From Berkiella_A sp050252335 (GTDB lineage Bacteria > Pseudomonadota > Gammaproteobacteria > Berkiellales > Berkiellaceae), in contig JBFWLB010000007.1 in assembly GCA_050252335.1 (NCBI GenBank), forward strand, positions 9,812 to 73,811: a DNA stretch of 64,000 nucleotides, written 5' to 3'. Below the pieces are notes generated by a model. It ran no database searches and had not been told where the DNA came from. It saw only the letters and a list, made by a program, of their open reading frames with translations. Both the position numbers and the translations under genes were made by a program. Position 1 is the first letter of the stretch. Every line of letters begins with the position of its first letter. This document shows positions 43,332 through 53,236 of this stretch, piece after piece.

Positions 43332-44060
43332 TCAACTTCTTGAGATTTTAATAGAAACTCTTCTTTTATCTAAGGTACTCTTCGGATTATTTAATAACAG
43401 ATGCGCCACGCTGGCTGCACGCACAATAGAAAGATCCCAATTAGATAGCCACTTGCTCTATTCTCTCTTCTCTTTCTTCTCTTTCTTCTCTTTTACTTTT
43501 TCAAAAATAGCTTCATCCAGCTCTATTTGATTGGGCACAGCTACTGTTTTTTTCTTAATTTCATTTTTGGATCAGACATGTTACCAAGCATCAAGACTAA
43601 ACCAATCAATGTGCCTATCATACCCATTGCAGGCGCAACTTCTGCAGTGGCGCTCAAATGCCAGATTCATATCTTTTGATAACATTAATTTGACAACATC
43701 TGGCTCATGGCCATCTATCATTCATTGTACGCCTCTCTTCATAAAATGATTTTTGACTTCAATGCCCTCTAAGGCTACCAAACCACTTTTTCGTGTAGCT
43801 GTTGCAATTTTTACAGCCTCATCAATACATTCTGCAGGATTAAATTTCTTAAGAATAAATATTTTACCCGCTGATTTAAAAGCGCCAAGAAACTGCTTTA
43901 AACCAAACTTTGTCATTACAACTAAAATACTGCCTAAAACAACAATAGAAATAGAAGATATATCGAAAAATGAAGCTATGCCTCCCCCTATCACCATGCT
44001 ATAGGCAATAATGGCAAAAGAACCAATCAGACCAATAAACGTTGCTAAATCCACGCCCAT
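43332..44060 (-). pseudogene. Decayed flagellar stator locus motA-motB
   Basis: An intact start at 44060 gives 112 residues of a MotA/PomA N-terminus (MGVDLATFIGLIGSFAI, GLVALEGIEVKNHFMKRG) and then a stop at 43722. The reading continues in other frames: DGHEPDVVKLMLSKDMNLAFERH near 43650-43727, then AEVAPAMGMIGTLIGLVLML near 43570-43645, both clear MotA segments. At 43332-43445 a frame encodes SNWDLSIVRAASVAHLLLNN, the OmpA-like end of MotB. The middle of both genes is deleted. The neighbouring xseB-ispA-dxs order is the same as next to pomAB in vibrios, from general knowledge. Confidence 0.85.
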
Positions 44061-44275
44061 TCTTCAAGATAAAAACAGATGTTTTACTCCACATTTAGCC
44101 ATGAAAAAGCATGCTTGCTGCAAATACGCTGTCCTTGCCCCTCTTACTGATTTGGATGATTCACGCTTTTTTGGAAAATCAACTAAATCATTCATTTGCT
44201 GATTTTGTAGATAATGACTCTAAATATTGACCGCAGAACAACATTTAAGTTATTTTTGGCGTTTATTTTCGATTG

Positions 44276-44509
44276 ATGAATCCTGTGGCTAACAAAAAAA
44301 TATCTAAATCCGTTGATTTTGAAGGTTCTTTGAAAGAACTGGAAGAAATTGTCGCTAAAATGGAAGGACAAGAACTTAGCTTAGAAGCTGCACTTGCTCA
44401 ATTTGAAAAAGGCATTTCTCTAGCTAAACAATGTCAAATCACTCTACAAAATGCCAAACAACGAGTCGACAAGCTCATTGAAGAAAACGACGACAATAGC
44501 GCTCAATGA
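44276..44509 (+). CDS. xseB: Exodeoxyribonuclease VII small subunit
   Basis: 77 residues from ATG 44276 (a TTG precedes it). FEGSLKELEEIVAKMEGQELSLEAALAQFEKGISLAKQCQ is the whole XseB signature. It binds XseA to form the ssDNA exonuclease VII. The stop overlaps the ispA start by 4 bases (ATGA). First gene of xseB-ispA-dxs. Confidence 0.95.
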   Translation: MNPVANKKISKSVDFEGSLKELEEIVAKMEGQELSLEAALAQFEKGISLAKQCQITLQNAKQRVDKLIEENDDNSAQ

Positions 44510-45411
44510 AAGTATTGAATGTGTTATCAGGTTCATTCGAAGACAAGCTTTTTCAAGTACAAGCTCGGCTACCCGAATTATTAAAAAGATTTCTCCCCCC
44601 GCCCAATACAACTTTGCATGAAGCAATGCATTATGCCTGCTTAAATGGCGGTAAACGCTTAAGGCCATTACTGGTCTATGCCACTGCAGAAGCTTATGCA
44701 CTTCCTTGGGAGGCGCTAGATATTTTGGCGGTCGCTGTAGAGCTGATCCATTGCTATTCCCTAGTGCATGACGATTTACCCGCGATGGATGACGATGATC
44801 TCAGACGCGGTAAGGCAACCTGCCACAAAGCTTTTGATGAGGCAACAGCGATTCTCGTGGGCGATGCACTACAAACACTCGCTTTTGAAATTCTATCTGA
44901 CACTACAAAATCGTGTATTTCCTCTGATTATTTATTAGCAATTATTCGCACCCTTGCCCAAGCGATAGGGCCTCAGGGCATGGTTCTGGGACAAGCCTTA
45001 GACATGGCAGCAACCGCTCGAACCATTTCTGCGCAAGAATTAATCACTTTACACCACGCTAAGACTGGGGCATTGATCAATGCTTGTGTACAATGTAGCG
45101 CTATCGCATGCGGTGAAACAGATCTTAATAAGTTAGCTTTGTTGCAAAATTATGGTCGTTCGATTGGATTAGCATTTCAGATACAAGATGACCTCTTAGA
45201 TGTTACGGGAGAGAGCTACGTGCTTGGCAAACAAACAGGTATGGATAAAGAAAATCAAAAAAATACTTTTGTGTCTATATTTGGCCTTGAACACGCTAAA
45301 CGACATGCAAAAACACTTTTTATAGAAGCAACACAATATCTAGAAGCCTTCAATAAACCGAGTCAAACATTACATGACATCGCTTATTATTGTGTCGCGA
45401 GGGTTATGTAA
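44506..45411 (+). CDS. ispA: Farnesyl diphosphate synthase
   Basis: 301 residues. First Asp-rich motif DDLPAMDDDDLRRG, second DDLLD in FQIQDDLLDVTG, and GKRLRPLL near the N-terminus for diphosphate binding. It condenses IPP with DMAPP and GPP to farnesyl diphosphate for undecaprenol and quinones. Translationally coupled to xseB, and dxs begins immediately at 45412 with no gap. Confidence 0.97.
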   Translation: MKVLNVLSGSFEDKLFQVQARLPELLKRFLPPPNTTLHEAMHYACLNGGKRLRPLLVYATAEAYALPWEALDILAVAVELIHCYSLVHDDLPAMDDDDLRRGKATCHKAFDEATAILVGDALQTLAFEILSDTTKSCISSDYLLAIIRTLAQAIGPQGMVLGQALDMAATARTISAQELITLHHAKTGALINACVQCSAIACGETDLNKLALLQNYGRSIGLAFQIQDDLLDVTGESYVLGKQTGMDKENQKNTFVSIFGLEHAKRHAKTLFIEATQYLEAFNKPSQTLHDIAYYCVARVM

Positions 45412-47325
45412 ATGACGCACAATGTAAATCATGTTTCATTGGATGATATTCATTCTCCTGATGATTTAAAAAAGGTACGGGCCCAAGATTTACCCATATT
45501 AGCAGAACAATTACGCCGTTTTTTATATGAAACCCTCAATCAAACAGGCGGTCATTTCGCTGCAGGTCTAGGTGTGGTTGAACTAACGCTTGCCCTACAT
45601 TATGTGTTTAAGACACCGGAAGATAAAATTATATGGGACGTGGGTCATCAAGCTTATCCTCATAAAATACTCACAGAAAGACAATCTCTATTACACACGA
45701 TCCGCCAGAAAGATGGGCTAGCCCCCTTCCCTGTGCGAGAAGAAAGTCCCTATGATGTCTTTGGCGTAGGACATTCAAGTACCTCTATCAGTGCAGCCTG
45801 CGGCATGGCGCAAGCCAACCAGTTGCTGGGCAAAAGCGATAAAGTGATTGCTGTGATTGGCGATGGCGCCATGACAGCGGGCATGGCTTTTGAAGCACTG
45901 AATCATGCGGGTGATTTGAAAAGCAATATGTTAGTTATTTTAAATGACAATGATATGTCTATTTCAGGCAACGTTGGCGCACTTTCTAATTATTTTGCAC
46001 GTATCTTATCGAGCAAAATGTACACTTCAATGAAACAAAATTCAAAACGCGTACTCTCTCGCATCCCTCCTGTGTGGGAATTTGCTAGAAAAACAGAATC
46101 ACATTTAAAAGGTATGATAGCGCCTGGTACGCTCTTTGAAGAATTAGGCTGGAATTATCTAGGACCTATTGATGGGCATGACATCCCTACTTTATTAAAG
46201 ACTTTATCGAATCTAAAAGCATTACCAGGCCCACAATTACTGCATGTGATCACGCAAAAAGGTAAGGGCTATCCCCTTGCAGAGCAAGATCCTATTAAGT
46301 ATCACGCCGTTAACAAAGGGTTTTATAAATCCTCAACAAGCTGCTCCCAATCTTCCAGCAGTACGAGTCCATCCACTGAAAAATCCATGCCCTCTTACTC
46401 AGATATTTTTGGTGCATGGCTATGTGAAATGGCAGAAAAAGACGATCGTATTGTGGGTATCACACCAGCCATGTGTGAAGGCTCAGGCATGGTGAACTTT
46501 AAAGCAAAGTTTCCAAACAGGTACTTTGATGTCGGCATTGCAGAACAACATAGTGTTACCTTTGCCGCAGGCTTAGCTTGCGAAAATATCAAGCCAGTTG
46601 TGGCAATCTACTCAACCTTTCTGCAACGCGCCTACGATCAACTGATCCACGATGTGGCTTTACAAAATCTCCCTGTGCTCTTTGCTTTAGATAGGGCAGG
46701 ATTGGTAGGAGATGGTCCCACACACTCTGGCAGTTTCGATCTCAGCTTCTTACGATGCATCCCTAATATGATCATCATGGCGCCTAGCGACGCAAATGAG
46801 TGTAGACACATGCTTTACACCGGCATCGTGGCCAATAGTCCAAGTGCAGTACGCTATCCACGTGGTTCAAGCCATTGGGTGGAATTAGATAAAGAATTAA
46901 AAGCTTTACCCCTTGGCAAAGGCGAAATAAAGCGCCAAGGTAAGCATATTGCTATCTTAAGTTTTGGCAGCCTCTTACAAACCGCCTTAGAAGTGGGAGA
47001 TGAGCTCAACACCACTGTTGTAAATATGCGCTTTGTAAAGCCCTTGGATGAAGCATTAATCCTCCAATTAGCTGAAACACATAGCACGATTGTGACACTT
47101 GAAGAAAACGTCGTGATTGGTGGCGCAGGACAAGGCGTAAGTGCATGTTTAAATCAGCATGGCTTAAATGTTAAGATAATAAACCTAGGATTACCAGACT
47201 ATTTTGTAAGTCATGGGGATCCTAAACTCCTGTTAGCCAGCTGTGGACTTGATAAAAAAGCTATCATTCATCGCATTATGCAGGAAGAAGCTTGTCAAAA
47301 GGTAGTAAGTACCGTAAATTCTTAA
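45412..47325 (+). CDS. dxs: 1-deoxy-D-xylulose-5-phosphate synthase
   Basis: 637 residues. TPP-binding GDGAMTAGMAFEALNHAG with downstream ND, the catalytic-site GHSSTSIS, and a C-terminal transketolase-like part (DVGIAEQHSVTFAAGLA, PSDANE, RYPRG) make it complete. First enzyme of the MEP isoprenoid pathway, using pyruvate and glyceraldehyde-3-phosphate. A Ser/Thr-rich insert (SSTSCSQSSSSTSPSTEKS) between domains near residue 310 is unusual but in the normal linker. The ATG directly follows the ispA stop. Confidence 0.98.
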   Translation: MTHNVNHVSLDDIHSPDDLKKVRAQDLPILAEQLRRFLYETLNQTGGHFAAGLGVVELTLALHYVFKTPEDKIIWDVGHQAYPHKILTERQSLLHTIRQKDGLAPFPVREESPYDVFGVGHSSTSISAACGMAQANQLLGKSDKVIAVIGDGAMTAGMAFEALNHAGDLKSNMLVILNDNDMSISGNVGALSNYFARILSSKMYTSMKQNSKRVLSRIPPVWEFARKTESHLKGMIAPGTLFEELGWNYLGPIDGHDIPTLLKTLSNLKALPGPQLLHVITQKGKGYPLAEQDPIKYHAVNKGFYKSSTSCSQSSSSTSPSTEKSMPSYSDIFGAWLCEMAEKDDRIVGITPAMCEGSGMVNFKAKFPNRYFDVGIAEQHSVTFAAGLACENIKPVVAIYSTFLQRAYDQLIHDVALQNLPVLFALDRAGLVGDGPTHSGSFDLSFLRCIPNMIIMAPSDANECRHMLYTGIVANSPSAVRYPRGSSHWVELDKELKALPLGKGEIKRQGKHIAILSFGSLLQTALEVGDELNTTVVNMRFVKPLDEALILQLAETHSTIVTLEENVVIGGAGQGVSACLNQHGLNVKIINLGLPDYFVSHGDPKLLLASCGLDKKAIIHRIMQEEACQKVVSTVNS

Positions 47326-47335
47326 ACTTTCTGTG

Positions 47336-48172
47336 ATGCTAAGGTTTCTTAAGTTGAATAACACATTTGAAGATATCCAAAATTGGCCTGATAATCGCAA
47401 CATTTCTGTTGATAGAGTTGGGATCCGTGGTATCAAACACCCTGTTCGATTCGAAGATTGGGTAGAACAAGGCAACATTGCTAGTCAACATCTGACTGCA
47501 ACCATTGATATGATGGTGAATCTACCCAAAGATGTAAAAGGCACACACATGTCGCGTTTTGTAGAAATACTTAATGCACAAGAAGTTGTACTCAGCATTG
47601 CAAATATGCCTTATTGGTTAGATGCTATGGCGACTAAATTAGAAGCGCAACATTGTTTTTTCAAAGCAAATTTTGACTATTTTCTAACGAAAACGGCGCC
47701 TATTTCCAAAGTCAAAAGCTTAATGGACTACCAAGTAACACTCAATGGTGTTCTGTATGAAGGTGTTCCTCAAACCATTGTAACGGTTGTTATTCCTGTT
47801 ACCTCATTGTGCCCATGCTCTAAAAAACTCTCAAAATATGGCGCACATAATCAACGCTCACATATCACGCTTACCTTAGAAGCACGTCCAAATCTTTCAT
47901 TACAAAAAATCATTCAATTGGTTGAAAGCAATGCTTCTTGCGAACTTTACGGTATTGTAAAACGCAACGATGAAAAATATATCACTGAAAAAGCTTATGA
48001 AAATCCGAAGTTTGTTGAAGATATGGTGCGAGACGTGGCACACGCTTTGAGCAAAGAAGATACCTTATTGGGCTATAAAGTTGCTTCAGAAAATTTTGAA
48101 TCAATACACAATCACTCTGCTTACGCTGAAATTGATTGTTTAACACTCCCTGCTATGATACGGACTCTATAA
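47336..48172 (+). CDS. folE2: GTP cyclohydrolase I, type IB
   Basis: 278 residues from ATG 47336 (GTG 47333 also in frame). The metal/active-site segment TSLCPCSKKLSKYGAHNQRSHI and the end FESIHNHSAYA are FolE2 hallmarks, and DVKGTHMSRF is conserved. It forms dihydroneopterin triphosphate for folate (or queuosine) and is the metal-flexible alternative to FolE. It follows dxs after 10 bases without an obvious ribosome binding site, so possibly read through from that operon. Confidence 0.94.
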   Translation: MLRFLKLNNTFEDIQNWPDNRNISVDRVGIRGIKHPVRFEDWVEQGNIASQHLTATIDMMVNLPKDVKGTHMSRFVEILNAQEVVLSIANMPYWLDAMATKLEAQHCFFKANFDYFLTKTAPISKVKSLMDYQVTLNGVLYEGVPQTIVTVVIPVTSLCPCSKKLSKYGAHNQRSHITLTLEARPNLSLQKIIQLVESNASCELYGIVKRNDEKYITEKAYENPKFVEDMVRDVAHALSKEDTLLGYKVASENFESIHNHSAYAEIDCLTLPAMIRTL

Positions 48173-48184
48173 GAAAATTTTAAA

Positions 48185-48255
48185 AAACCCTCACCAGGCT
48201 TTCAGCCCGCCTCTCCCAAAATTGGTAGAGGCATTATGATTCGCATAGCGAATCT
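48185..48255. repeat. Degenerate relative of the dispersed repeats
   Basis: Contains a CTCTCCC ... GGTAGAGG pair and the palindrome ATTCGCATAGCGAAT (48239-48253), the same kind of end as in repeat families A and B. Lies between folE2 and csrA. Confidence 0.45.
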
Positions 48256-48282
48256 AAATTTTTTCTCATAATTCTTTAGTCT

Positions 48283-48329
48283 AAAAACACGAAGAGCCAA
48301 GTTCCAGTTATTATCCTGAAATTGGCTCT
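48283..48329 (-). terminator. Probable csrA terminator
   Basis: AGAGCCAA (48293-48300) and TTGGCTCT (48322-48329) pair, and five T follow on the minus strand (48283-48287). About 30 bases past the csrA stop; loop longer than usual. Confidence 0.6.
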
Positions 48330-48356
48330 CATTTGAGAAAGTTACTTCATCAGCAA

Positions 48357-48566
48357 CTACTCTCCTGCGTCTGATGAATGACCTTCGTGTGAACCTTGTT
48401 CTTTTTCTTTTTGGATACGCTGGTAAATTTCTTCACGATGTACAGAAATTTCTTTAGGCGCATTCACCCCGATTCGAACTTGGTTGCCTTTAACACCTAA
48501 TACCGTAACCGTGACATTGTCTCCAATCATGAGGGTTTCACCGATACGACGCGTCAAAATGAGCAT
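48357..48566 (-). CDS. csrA: Carbon storage regulator CsrA/RsmA
   Basis: 69 residues from ATG 48566, set by AGGAG 7 bases upstream. MLILTRRIGETLMIGDNVTVTVLGVKGNQVRIGVNAPKEISVHREEIYQRI is the full CsrA domain, with RNA-binding Leu4 and Arg in VHREEIY. The acidic tail is longer than in E. coli. It binds GGA in mRNA leaders to repress or stabilise them; in Legionella and Coxiella CsrA controls the growth-phase switch. Downstream of lysC, as in many gammaproteobacteria. Confidence 0.97.
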   Translation of the reverse strand: MLILTRRIGETLMIGDNVTVTVLGVKGNQVRIGVNAPKEISVHREEIYQRIQKEKEQGSHEGHSSDAGE

Positions 48567-48587
48567 TGTCAATCTCCTTTACAACAA

Positions 48588-48612
48588 AACAAGACGCCTT
48601 AAGCGTCTTGTT
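48588..48612 (-). terminator. Terminator of lysC lying in the csrA leader
   Basis: AACAAGACGC / GCGTCTTGTT stem with a 5-base loop, followed on the minus strand by TTTTGTTG. It begins 27 bases past the lysC stop and ends about 10 bases before the csrA ribosome binding site, so it separates the two genes. Confidence 0.78.
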
Positions 48613-48638
48613 AAAAATAATCTTTTTATTAAACGCTA

Positions 48639-49892
48639 CTAGGCACGTATGCGTGATGGGTATTCCTCTTGTACAGGCGCTTTATGCAATTCAAAGGCAT
48701 CATGCAACGCCCTAACACCCAACTCTAAGTACTTTTCGTCCATCACCACAGATACTTTAATTTCTGAAGTTGAAATTAACTGGATGTTTATACCTTCTTG
48801 TCCAAGAATTTTGAACATAGTACTTGCAATACCAGCATGTGATCGCATGCCTACACCGACAAGCGAAACTTTCGCTATCTTTGTGTCTCCGACCACACTT
48901 TTTGCTTTCATCTCTTTGGCTACTGCTTTCAGAATCTTTAAAGCTTGATCATAATCTCGGCGGTGAACGGTAAATGTAAAATCAGTCGTACCGTCGTCCC
49001 CAAGATTTTGAATAATCATATCAACTTCAATGTTTGCATCACTGATGGGCATTAAAATTTTGGCAGCGACTCCCGGTACATCAGGAACCCCCCGAACAAT
49101 TAACTTCGCTTCATCCCGACTAAATGCAATGCCCGAAACCACCGCATGTTCCATATTATTATCCTCGTAGGTGATTAAAGTGCCAGGCCCCTCAACAAAG
49201 GTTGAAAGCACTCTAAGCGGCACATTATATTTCCCAGCAAACTCAACGGCACGGATCTGTAACACGTTCGCTCCCAAACTTGAAAGCTCCAGCATCTCTT
49301 CAAAAGTGACGCAAGACATACGCCGAGCATCAGGTACCGTTCTTGGATCGGTAGTATATACACCATCGACATCCGTATAAATCTGGCACTCATCTGCTTC
49401 TAAACGCGCAGCCAACGCTACAGCGGTCGTATCTGAACCACCACGCCCTAAGGTCGTAATGTCCCCGTTTTCATCAACGCCTTGGAATCCTGCAACCACG
49501 ACAACAAAGCCCGCCTTGAGATCACGACGAATATTTTCTTCGTCTATAGCAACAATGCGCGCTTTATTAAATTGGCTGTCCGTTTGAATAGGTACCTGAA
49601 ATCCCATATAGGATTTCGCTGGGCATCCGATGTCTACCAGAGCCATACTGAGTAGCGCAATCGAAACTTGTTCACCTGTAGATAATAAGACATCCATTTC
49701 TCTGGGATGAGGATGTGTACATAAATTGGTAGCAAGTTTCTCTAATCTATCTGTCTCATGTCCCATAGCAGAAACAACTACTACAAGATCATGACCTTGC
49801 TTCCTCGCCATCATGACTTTTTTGGCCACATAGCGAATAGAATCCAGATCTTTTACTGAGGTACCACCGAATTTTTGTACTATTAAGCTCAT
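48639..49892 (-). CDS. lysC: Aspartate kinase
   Basis: 417 residues from ATG 49892. KFGGTSV at the N-terminus is the kinase signature; GRGGSDTTAVALAA and YTDVDGVYTTDPR belong to the active site. Two ACT domains follow (VPGVAAKILMPISDANIEVDMI and GMRSHAGIASTMFKIL). The monofunctional form is feedback-regulated by lysine and/or threonine through these domains. First step to lysine/diaminopimelate, threonine and methionine. csrA follows in the same direction. Confidence 0.97.
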   Translation of the reverse strand: MSLIVQKFGGTSVKDLDSIRYVAKKVMMARKQGHDLVVVVSAMGHETDRLEKLATNLCTHPHPREMDVLLSTGEQVSIALLSMALVDIGCPAKSYMGFQVPIQTDSQFNKARIVAIDEENIRRDLKAGFVVVVAGFQGVDENGDITTLGRGGSDTTAVALAARLEADECQIYTDVDGVYTTDPRTVPDARRMSCVTFEEMLELSSLGANVLQIRAVEFAGKYNVPLRVLSTFVEGPGTLITYEDNNMEHAVVSGIAFSRDEAKLIVRGVPDVPGVAAKILMPISDANIEVDMIIQNLGDDGTTDFTFTVHRRDYDQALKILKAVAKEMKAKSVVGDTKIAKVSLVGVGMRSHAGIASTMFKILGQEGINIQLISTSEIKVSVVMDEKYLELGVRALHDAFELHKAPVQEEYPSRIRA

Positions 49893-50021
49893 CAACTTAT
49901 CCAAACAAGGCTGAATTCTAACATGTTTAAAATTTTAGGCAAAATTTGAAGATTTTCCACTATTAGCCTATCCGCTTTTTTAGCCACTTTCTACAAAAAG
50001 CTGACAAATCCATGATTTTTC

Positions 50022-52631
50022 TTAGTGAGTCGCTTTAAGCTTGGCTTCTATCCACTCAGGAGCAGATACCAAGGCAGCCTCTAAGCACTCAGGCTTGCTT
50101 CCGCCTGCCTGCGCCATATCTGGACGCCCCCCGCCAGAACCACCCACTTGAGCTGCTAAATGTCCAATAAGCTCACCTGCTGATATTTTTTGCGTACAAT
50201 CCTTCGTAATACCAACAATGAGCTGGACTTTAGCATCTGAAACCGTTGCAAGCACAACAATACCGGATTTGATTTTATTTTTTAAATCATCTACCAATTG
50301 CCGCATCAGCTTAGGATCTACACCCTCTAATTTTTTTATCAGTACTTTCATACCCTGAATTGTTTGCGCATCACTCAACAAATCACCACCGGATTGTGAA
50401 GCCAATTTATGTTTCAGGCGTTCATTCTCTTTTTCGATTGTTTTCAAACGTGCAAGTAAATCATTTGATTTTTGCAAAATATTTTCATCATCTGCTTTAA
50501 AGCTCTCTTGCAACGCCACTAAGGTACTTTGCTTATTCTTCAAATAATTCAAAGCACCAAAGCCAGTAAGTGCCTCAATACGGCGCACACCTGCTGCAAT
50601 ACCCAACTCTTGCACAATCACGAAAAGGCCAATATCTCCTGTTCGCTCAACATGTGTACCACCACATAATTCAATGGAAAAATCTCCGCCCATTGAAAGT
50701 ACACGTACTGTCTTGCCATATTTTTCACCAAAGAGTGCCATAACGCCTTTTTGGATAGCATCATCAAAAGCCATTTCTTCTATGATAACAGGAGTATTTT
50801 CCAAAATCTTTTCATTTACAAGTAGCTCAATCTGCTTTAACTGTTCTGCGCTCACCCCTTCCGTATGAGAAAAGTCAAAACGAAGGCGATCAGCACTTAC
50901 CAATGAGCCTTTTTGAGTAACGTGGGTTCCTAAAATTCTTCTCAAAGCGGCATGTAATAAATGTGTTGCAGAATGATTACGACGCGTCGGCTGCCTGGTT
51001 GCTTTATTGACTTTGGCGACCACTGGCATTTCTTGACTAAGCACACCTTGTCGCACAACACCTAAATGCAAAATAGCTTGTTGTGATTTTTGCGTGTCAC
51101 GTACTTCAAAACTACCGCCGGCAAAAGTAATTTCTCCGTGATCACCTGCTTGTCCACCTGATTCTGCATAAAAAGGTGATATAGGCAATAATACAATACC
51201 TTCTTTACCTTCTTCTAAGCGCGTGACCACTTTGCCTTCATGTACTAACTTCAATACTTGCGTTTTTTCTTCTAAAGTTGTGTAACCCGTAAAGGTTGTT
51301 TTATCCTCAAAACTTAATTGCGTATTGTAATCCACGGAGAATTGACTGCTTGCACGTGCCCGTTCTTTTTGAGCAATCATTAAAGCGTCAAAACCTTGCA
51401 TATCAATTGCAACATTCTTTTCTCTTGCAACATCGGCCGTTAAATCAATAGGAAAACCATAGGTATCATAAAGCTTAAAAGCAAGCTCACCTGGAATCAC
51501 ACCATTTTCGCATTCATTCATGCCTGCTTCTAATATCTTTAGGCCTTGTTCAAGCGTTTTCTCAAACTGTTCTTCTTCACGTAACACTATTTTTTCAATT
51601 TGTGAGCGCTGTTCAATCAATGCAGGATAAGCGTCGCCCATTAATTCGCACAATGTAACAACCATTTTGTAAAAGAATGGTTGTTTCGCTCCCAGTTGAC
51701 CACCATGTCGTAATGCACGACGCATAATACGTCTTAATACATAACCTCGACCTTCATTTGAAGGCACAACTCCATCTAAAATTAAAAAGCAGGTTGCGCG
51801 AATATGATCGGCTAAAACCAAGTAACTCTTATGCGCAATCTCATGTTCCGGCAACAACGCATGTGCCCGCTTAATTAATGCTTGGAACAAATCAATTTCA
51901 TAATTACTATGCACGCCCTGCATCACAGCAGCCATACGTTCTAAGCCCATACCTGTATCAACCGATGGCTTGGGCAAAGGTGTCATGCTACCGTCTTTCG
52001 CACGATTAAATTGCATGAAAACTAAATTCCAAATTTCAATATAACGATCGCCATCTGCATCTTCACTCCCTGGAGGACCGCCAGGCACATGGGAACCATG
52101 ATCGTAAAATATTTCTGTACAAGGCCCACAAGGACCTGTATCACCCATTGCCCAAAAATTATCTTTTTCCCCACAACGAGAAAACCGCTTGGGATCGATT
52201 TTTACATCATTTAGCCAAATGTCCTCTGCTTCGGCATCTTCCCTAAATATAGACACCCATAGTTTCTCTGGGGGAATTTTGAGTTCTTTGGTTATAAAAT
52301 TCCAAGCAAAGTGAATAGCCTCTTTTTTGAAATAAGCCCCAAAACTGAAATTGCCCAGCATTTCAAAGAAGGTATGATGGCGCGCTGTATAGCCCACATT
52401 GTCCAGGTCGTTATGTTTACCGCCTGCTCTTACACAACGCTGACTACTCGTGGCTTTCGTATAGTCCCGCTTATCTTGCCCTAAAAAAACATCTTTAAAC
52501 TGCACCATACCCGCATTGGTAAACAACAAAGTTTCATCATTATGGGGTATCAATGAACTACTGGGCACAACGGTATGACCATTTTTTGCAAAGTAATCTA
52601 AAAATGCTGCTCTTAAGGCACTTAACTTCAT
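50022..52631 (-). CDS. alaS: Alanyl-tRNA synthetase
   Basis: 869 residues from ATG 52631, with AGGTGA upstream; the longer frame adds an unlikely extension. The class II catalytic domain starts LRAAFLDYFAKNGHTVVPSSSLIP, RHHTFFEMLGNFSFG is motif 2, and GMGLERMAAVMQG motif 3. The editing domain has HSATHLLHAAL and CGGTHV (HxxxH...CxxxH zinc ligands), and the C-terminal DHHA1-like part ends GGSGGGRPDMAQAGG. Complete. The usual alaS-lysC-csrA order of proteobacteria is kept, and recX-recA lies upstream. Confidence 0.98.
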   Translation of the reverse strand: MKLSALRAAFLDYFAKNGHTVVPSSSLIPHNDETLLFTNAGMVQFKDVFLGQDKRDYTKATSSQRCVRAGGKHNDLDNVGYTARHHTFFEMLGNFSFGAYFKKEAIHFAWNFITKELKIPPEKLWVSIFREDAEAEDIWLNDVKIDPKRFSRCGEKDNFWAMGDTGPCGPCTEIFYDHGSHVPGGPPGSEDADGDRYIEIWNLVFMQFNRAKDGSMTPLPKPSVDTGMGLERMAAVMQGVHSNYEIDLFQALIKRAHALLPEHEIAHKSYLVLADHIRATCFLILDGVVPSNEGRGYVLRRIMRRALRHGGQLGAKQPFFYKMVVTLCELMGDAYPALIEQRSQIEKIVLREEEQFEKTLEQGLKILEAGMNECENGVIPGELAFKLYDTYGFPIDLTADVAREKNVAIDMQGFDALMIAQKERARASSQFSVDYNTQLSFEDKTTFTGYTTLEEKTQVLKLVHEGKVVTRLEEGKEGIVLLPISPFYAESGGQAGDHGEITFAGGSFEVRDTQKSQQAILHLGVVRQGVLSQEMPVVAKVNKATRQPTRRNHSATHLLHAALRRILGTHVTQKGSLVSADRLRFDFSHTEGVSAEQLKQIELLVNEKILENTPVIIEEMAFDDAIQKGVMALFGEKYGKTVRVLSMGGDFSIELCGGTHVERTGDIGLFVIVQELGIAAGVRRIEALTGFGALNYLKNKQSTLVALQESFKADDENILQKSNDLLARLKTIEKENERLKHKLASQSGGDLLSDAQTIQGMKVLIKKLEGVDPKLMRQLVDDLKNKIKSGIVVLATVSDAKVQLIVGITKDCTQKISAGELIGHLAAQVGGSGGGRPDMAQAGGSKPECLEAALVSAPEWIEAKLKATH

Positions 52632-52792
52632 TTGTTCACCTAAAATTTCGAGTACTGTTTGTTTAATGTAACTATCGTTATGCAAAAACGATATAGTCTT
52701 CTCACATGAATCTTAGGGGGTGTTGTCTTCGCCCTCTCGCAATCCTCATGTACTTCTATTACATTCCGGTTGCTCGAGGCTTGACGCCTACC

Positions 52793-53236
52793 CTACAATT
52801 CATGTGCTGTGACTATATGTTCCGGTAAAAATCCACGTTGAATTAAAAATCGATATTGCTTGCTTTGCTCTTGCATGTTTTGGGGTTTATCTTCACCAAA
52901 ACGTTTTGTTTTTGCTTGTTGGGCAACTTGAACCCAATCGATTATCTGCCAATCTTCATCTTTCTCAATTTCTCTTTGAGCAATACCATGCCGTTGTAAT
53001 TCTGCAATAATTTTAAGAGGGCCAACGCCTCGTTGACTTCTCGTACGGACAATACTACCAATAAATCGAGACTCACTGAGTAAATCTTCTTGCTCAAGTA
53101 CGTCTAACACTGCGTTAATGGCCATATGATCAAAACCACGTAAAGCTAGCTTTTGAGCTAAGTCACGACGCGAATGCTCGCGTCGTGCTAATAGCCGAAT
53201 TGCCGCTATTTTGACGAGGTTTTTAGGACGCATCAT
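52793..53236 (-). CDS. recX: Recombination regulator RecX
   Basis: 147 residues from ATG 53236, inside the last 14 bases of recA; the longer frame encodes an implausible Arg/Lys-only N-terminus that is recA read out of frame. IRLLARREHSRRDLAQKLALRGF and SESRFIGSIVRTRSQRGVGPLKIIAELQRHGI are RecX features. It binds RecA filaments and limits their activity. The overlap gives translational coupling. Confidence 0.92.
   Translation of the reverse strand: MMRPKNLVKIAAIRLLARREHSRRDLAQKLALRGFDHMAINAVLDVLEQEDLLSESRFIGSIVRTRSQRGVGPLKIIAELQRHGIAQREIEKDEDWQIIDWVQVAQQAKTKRFGEDKPQNMQEQSKQYRFLIQRGFLPEHIVTAHEL

Noticed and set aside
43722..44060. Functional short MotA protein
   Set aside because: The missing C-terminal parts of MotA and a MotB end are still readable in other frames downstream, so this is a decayed gene.
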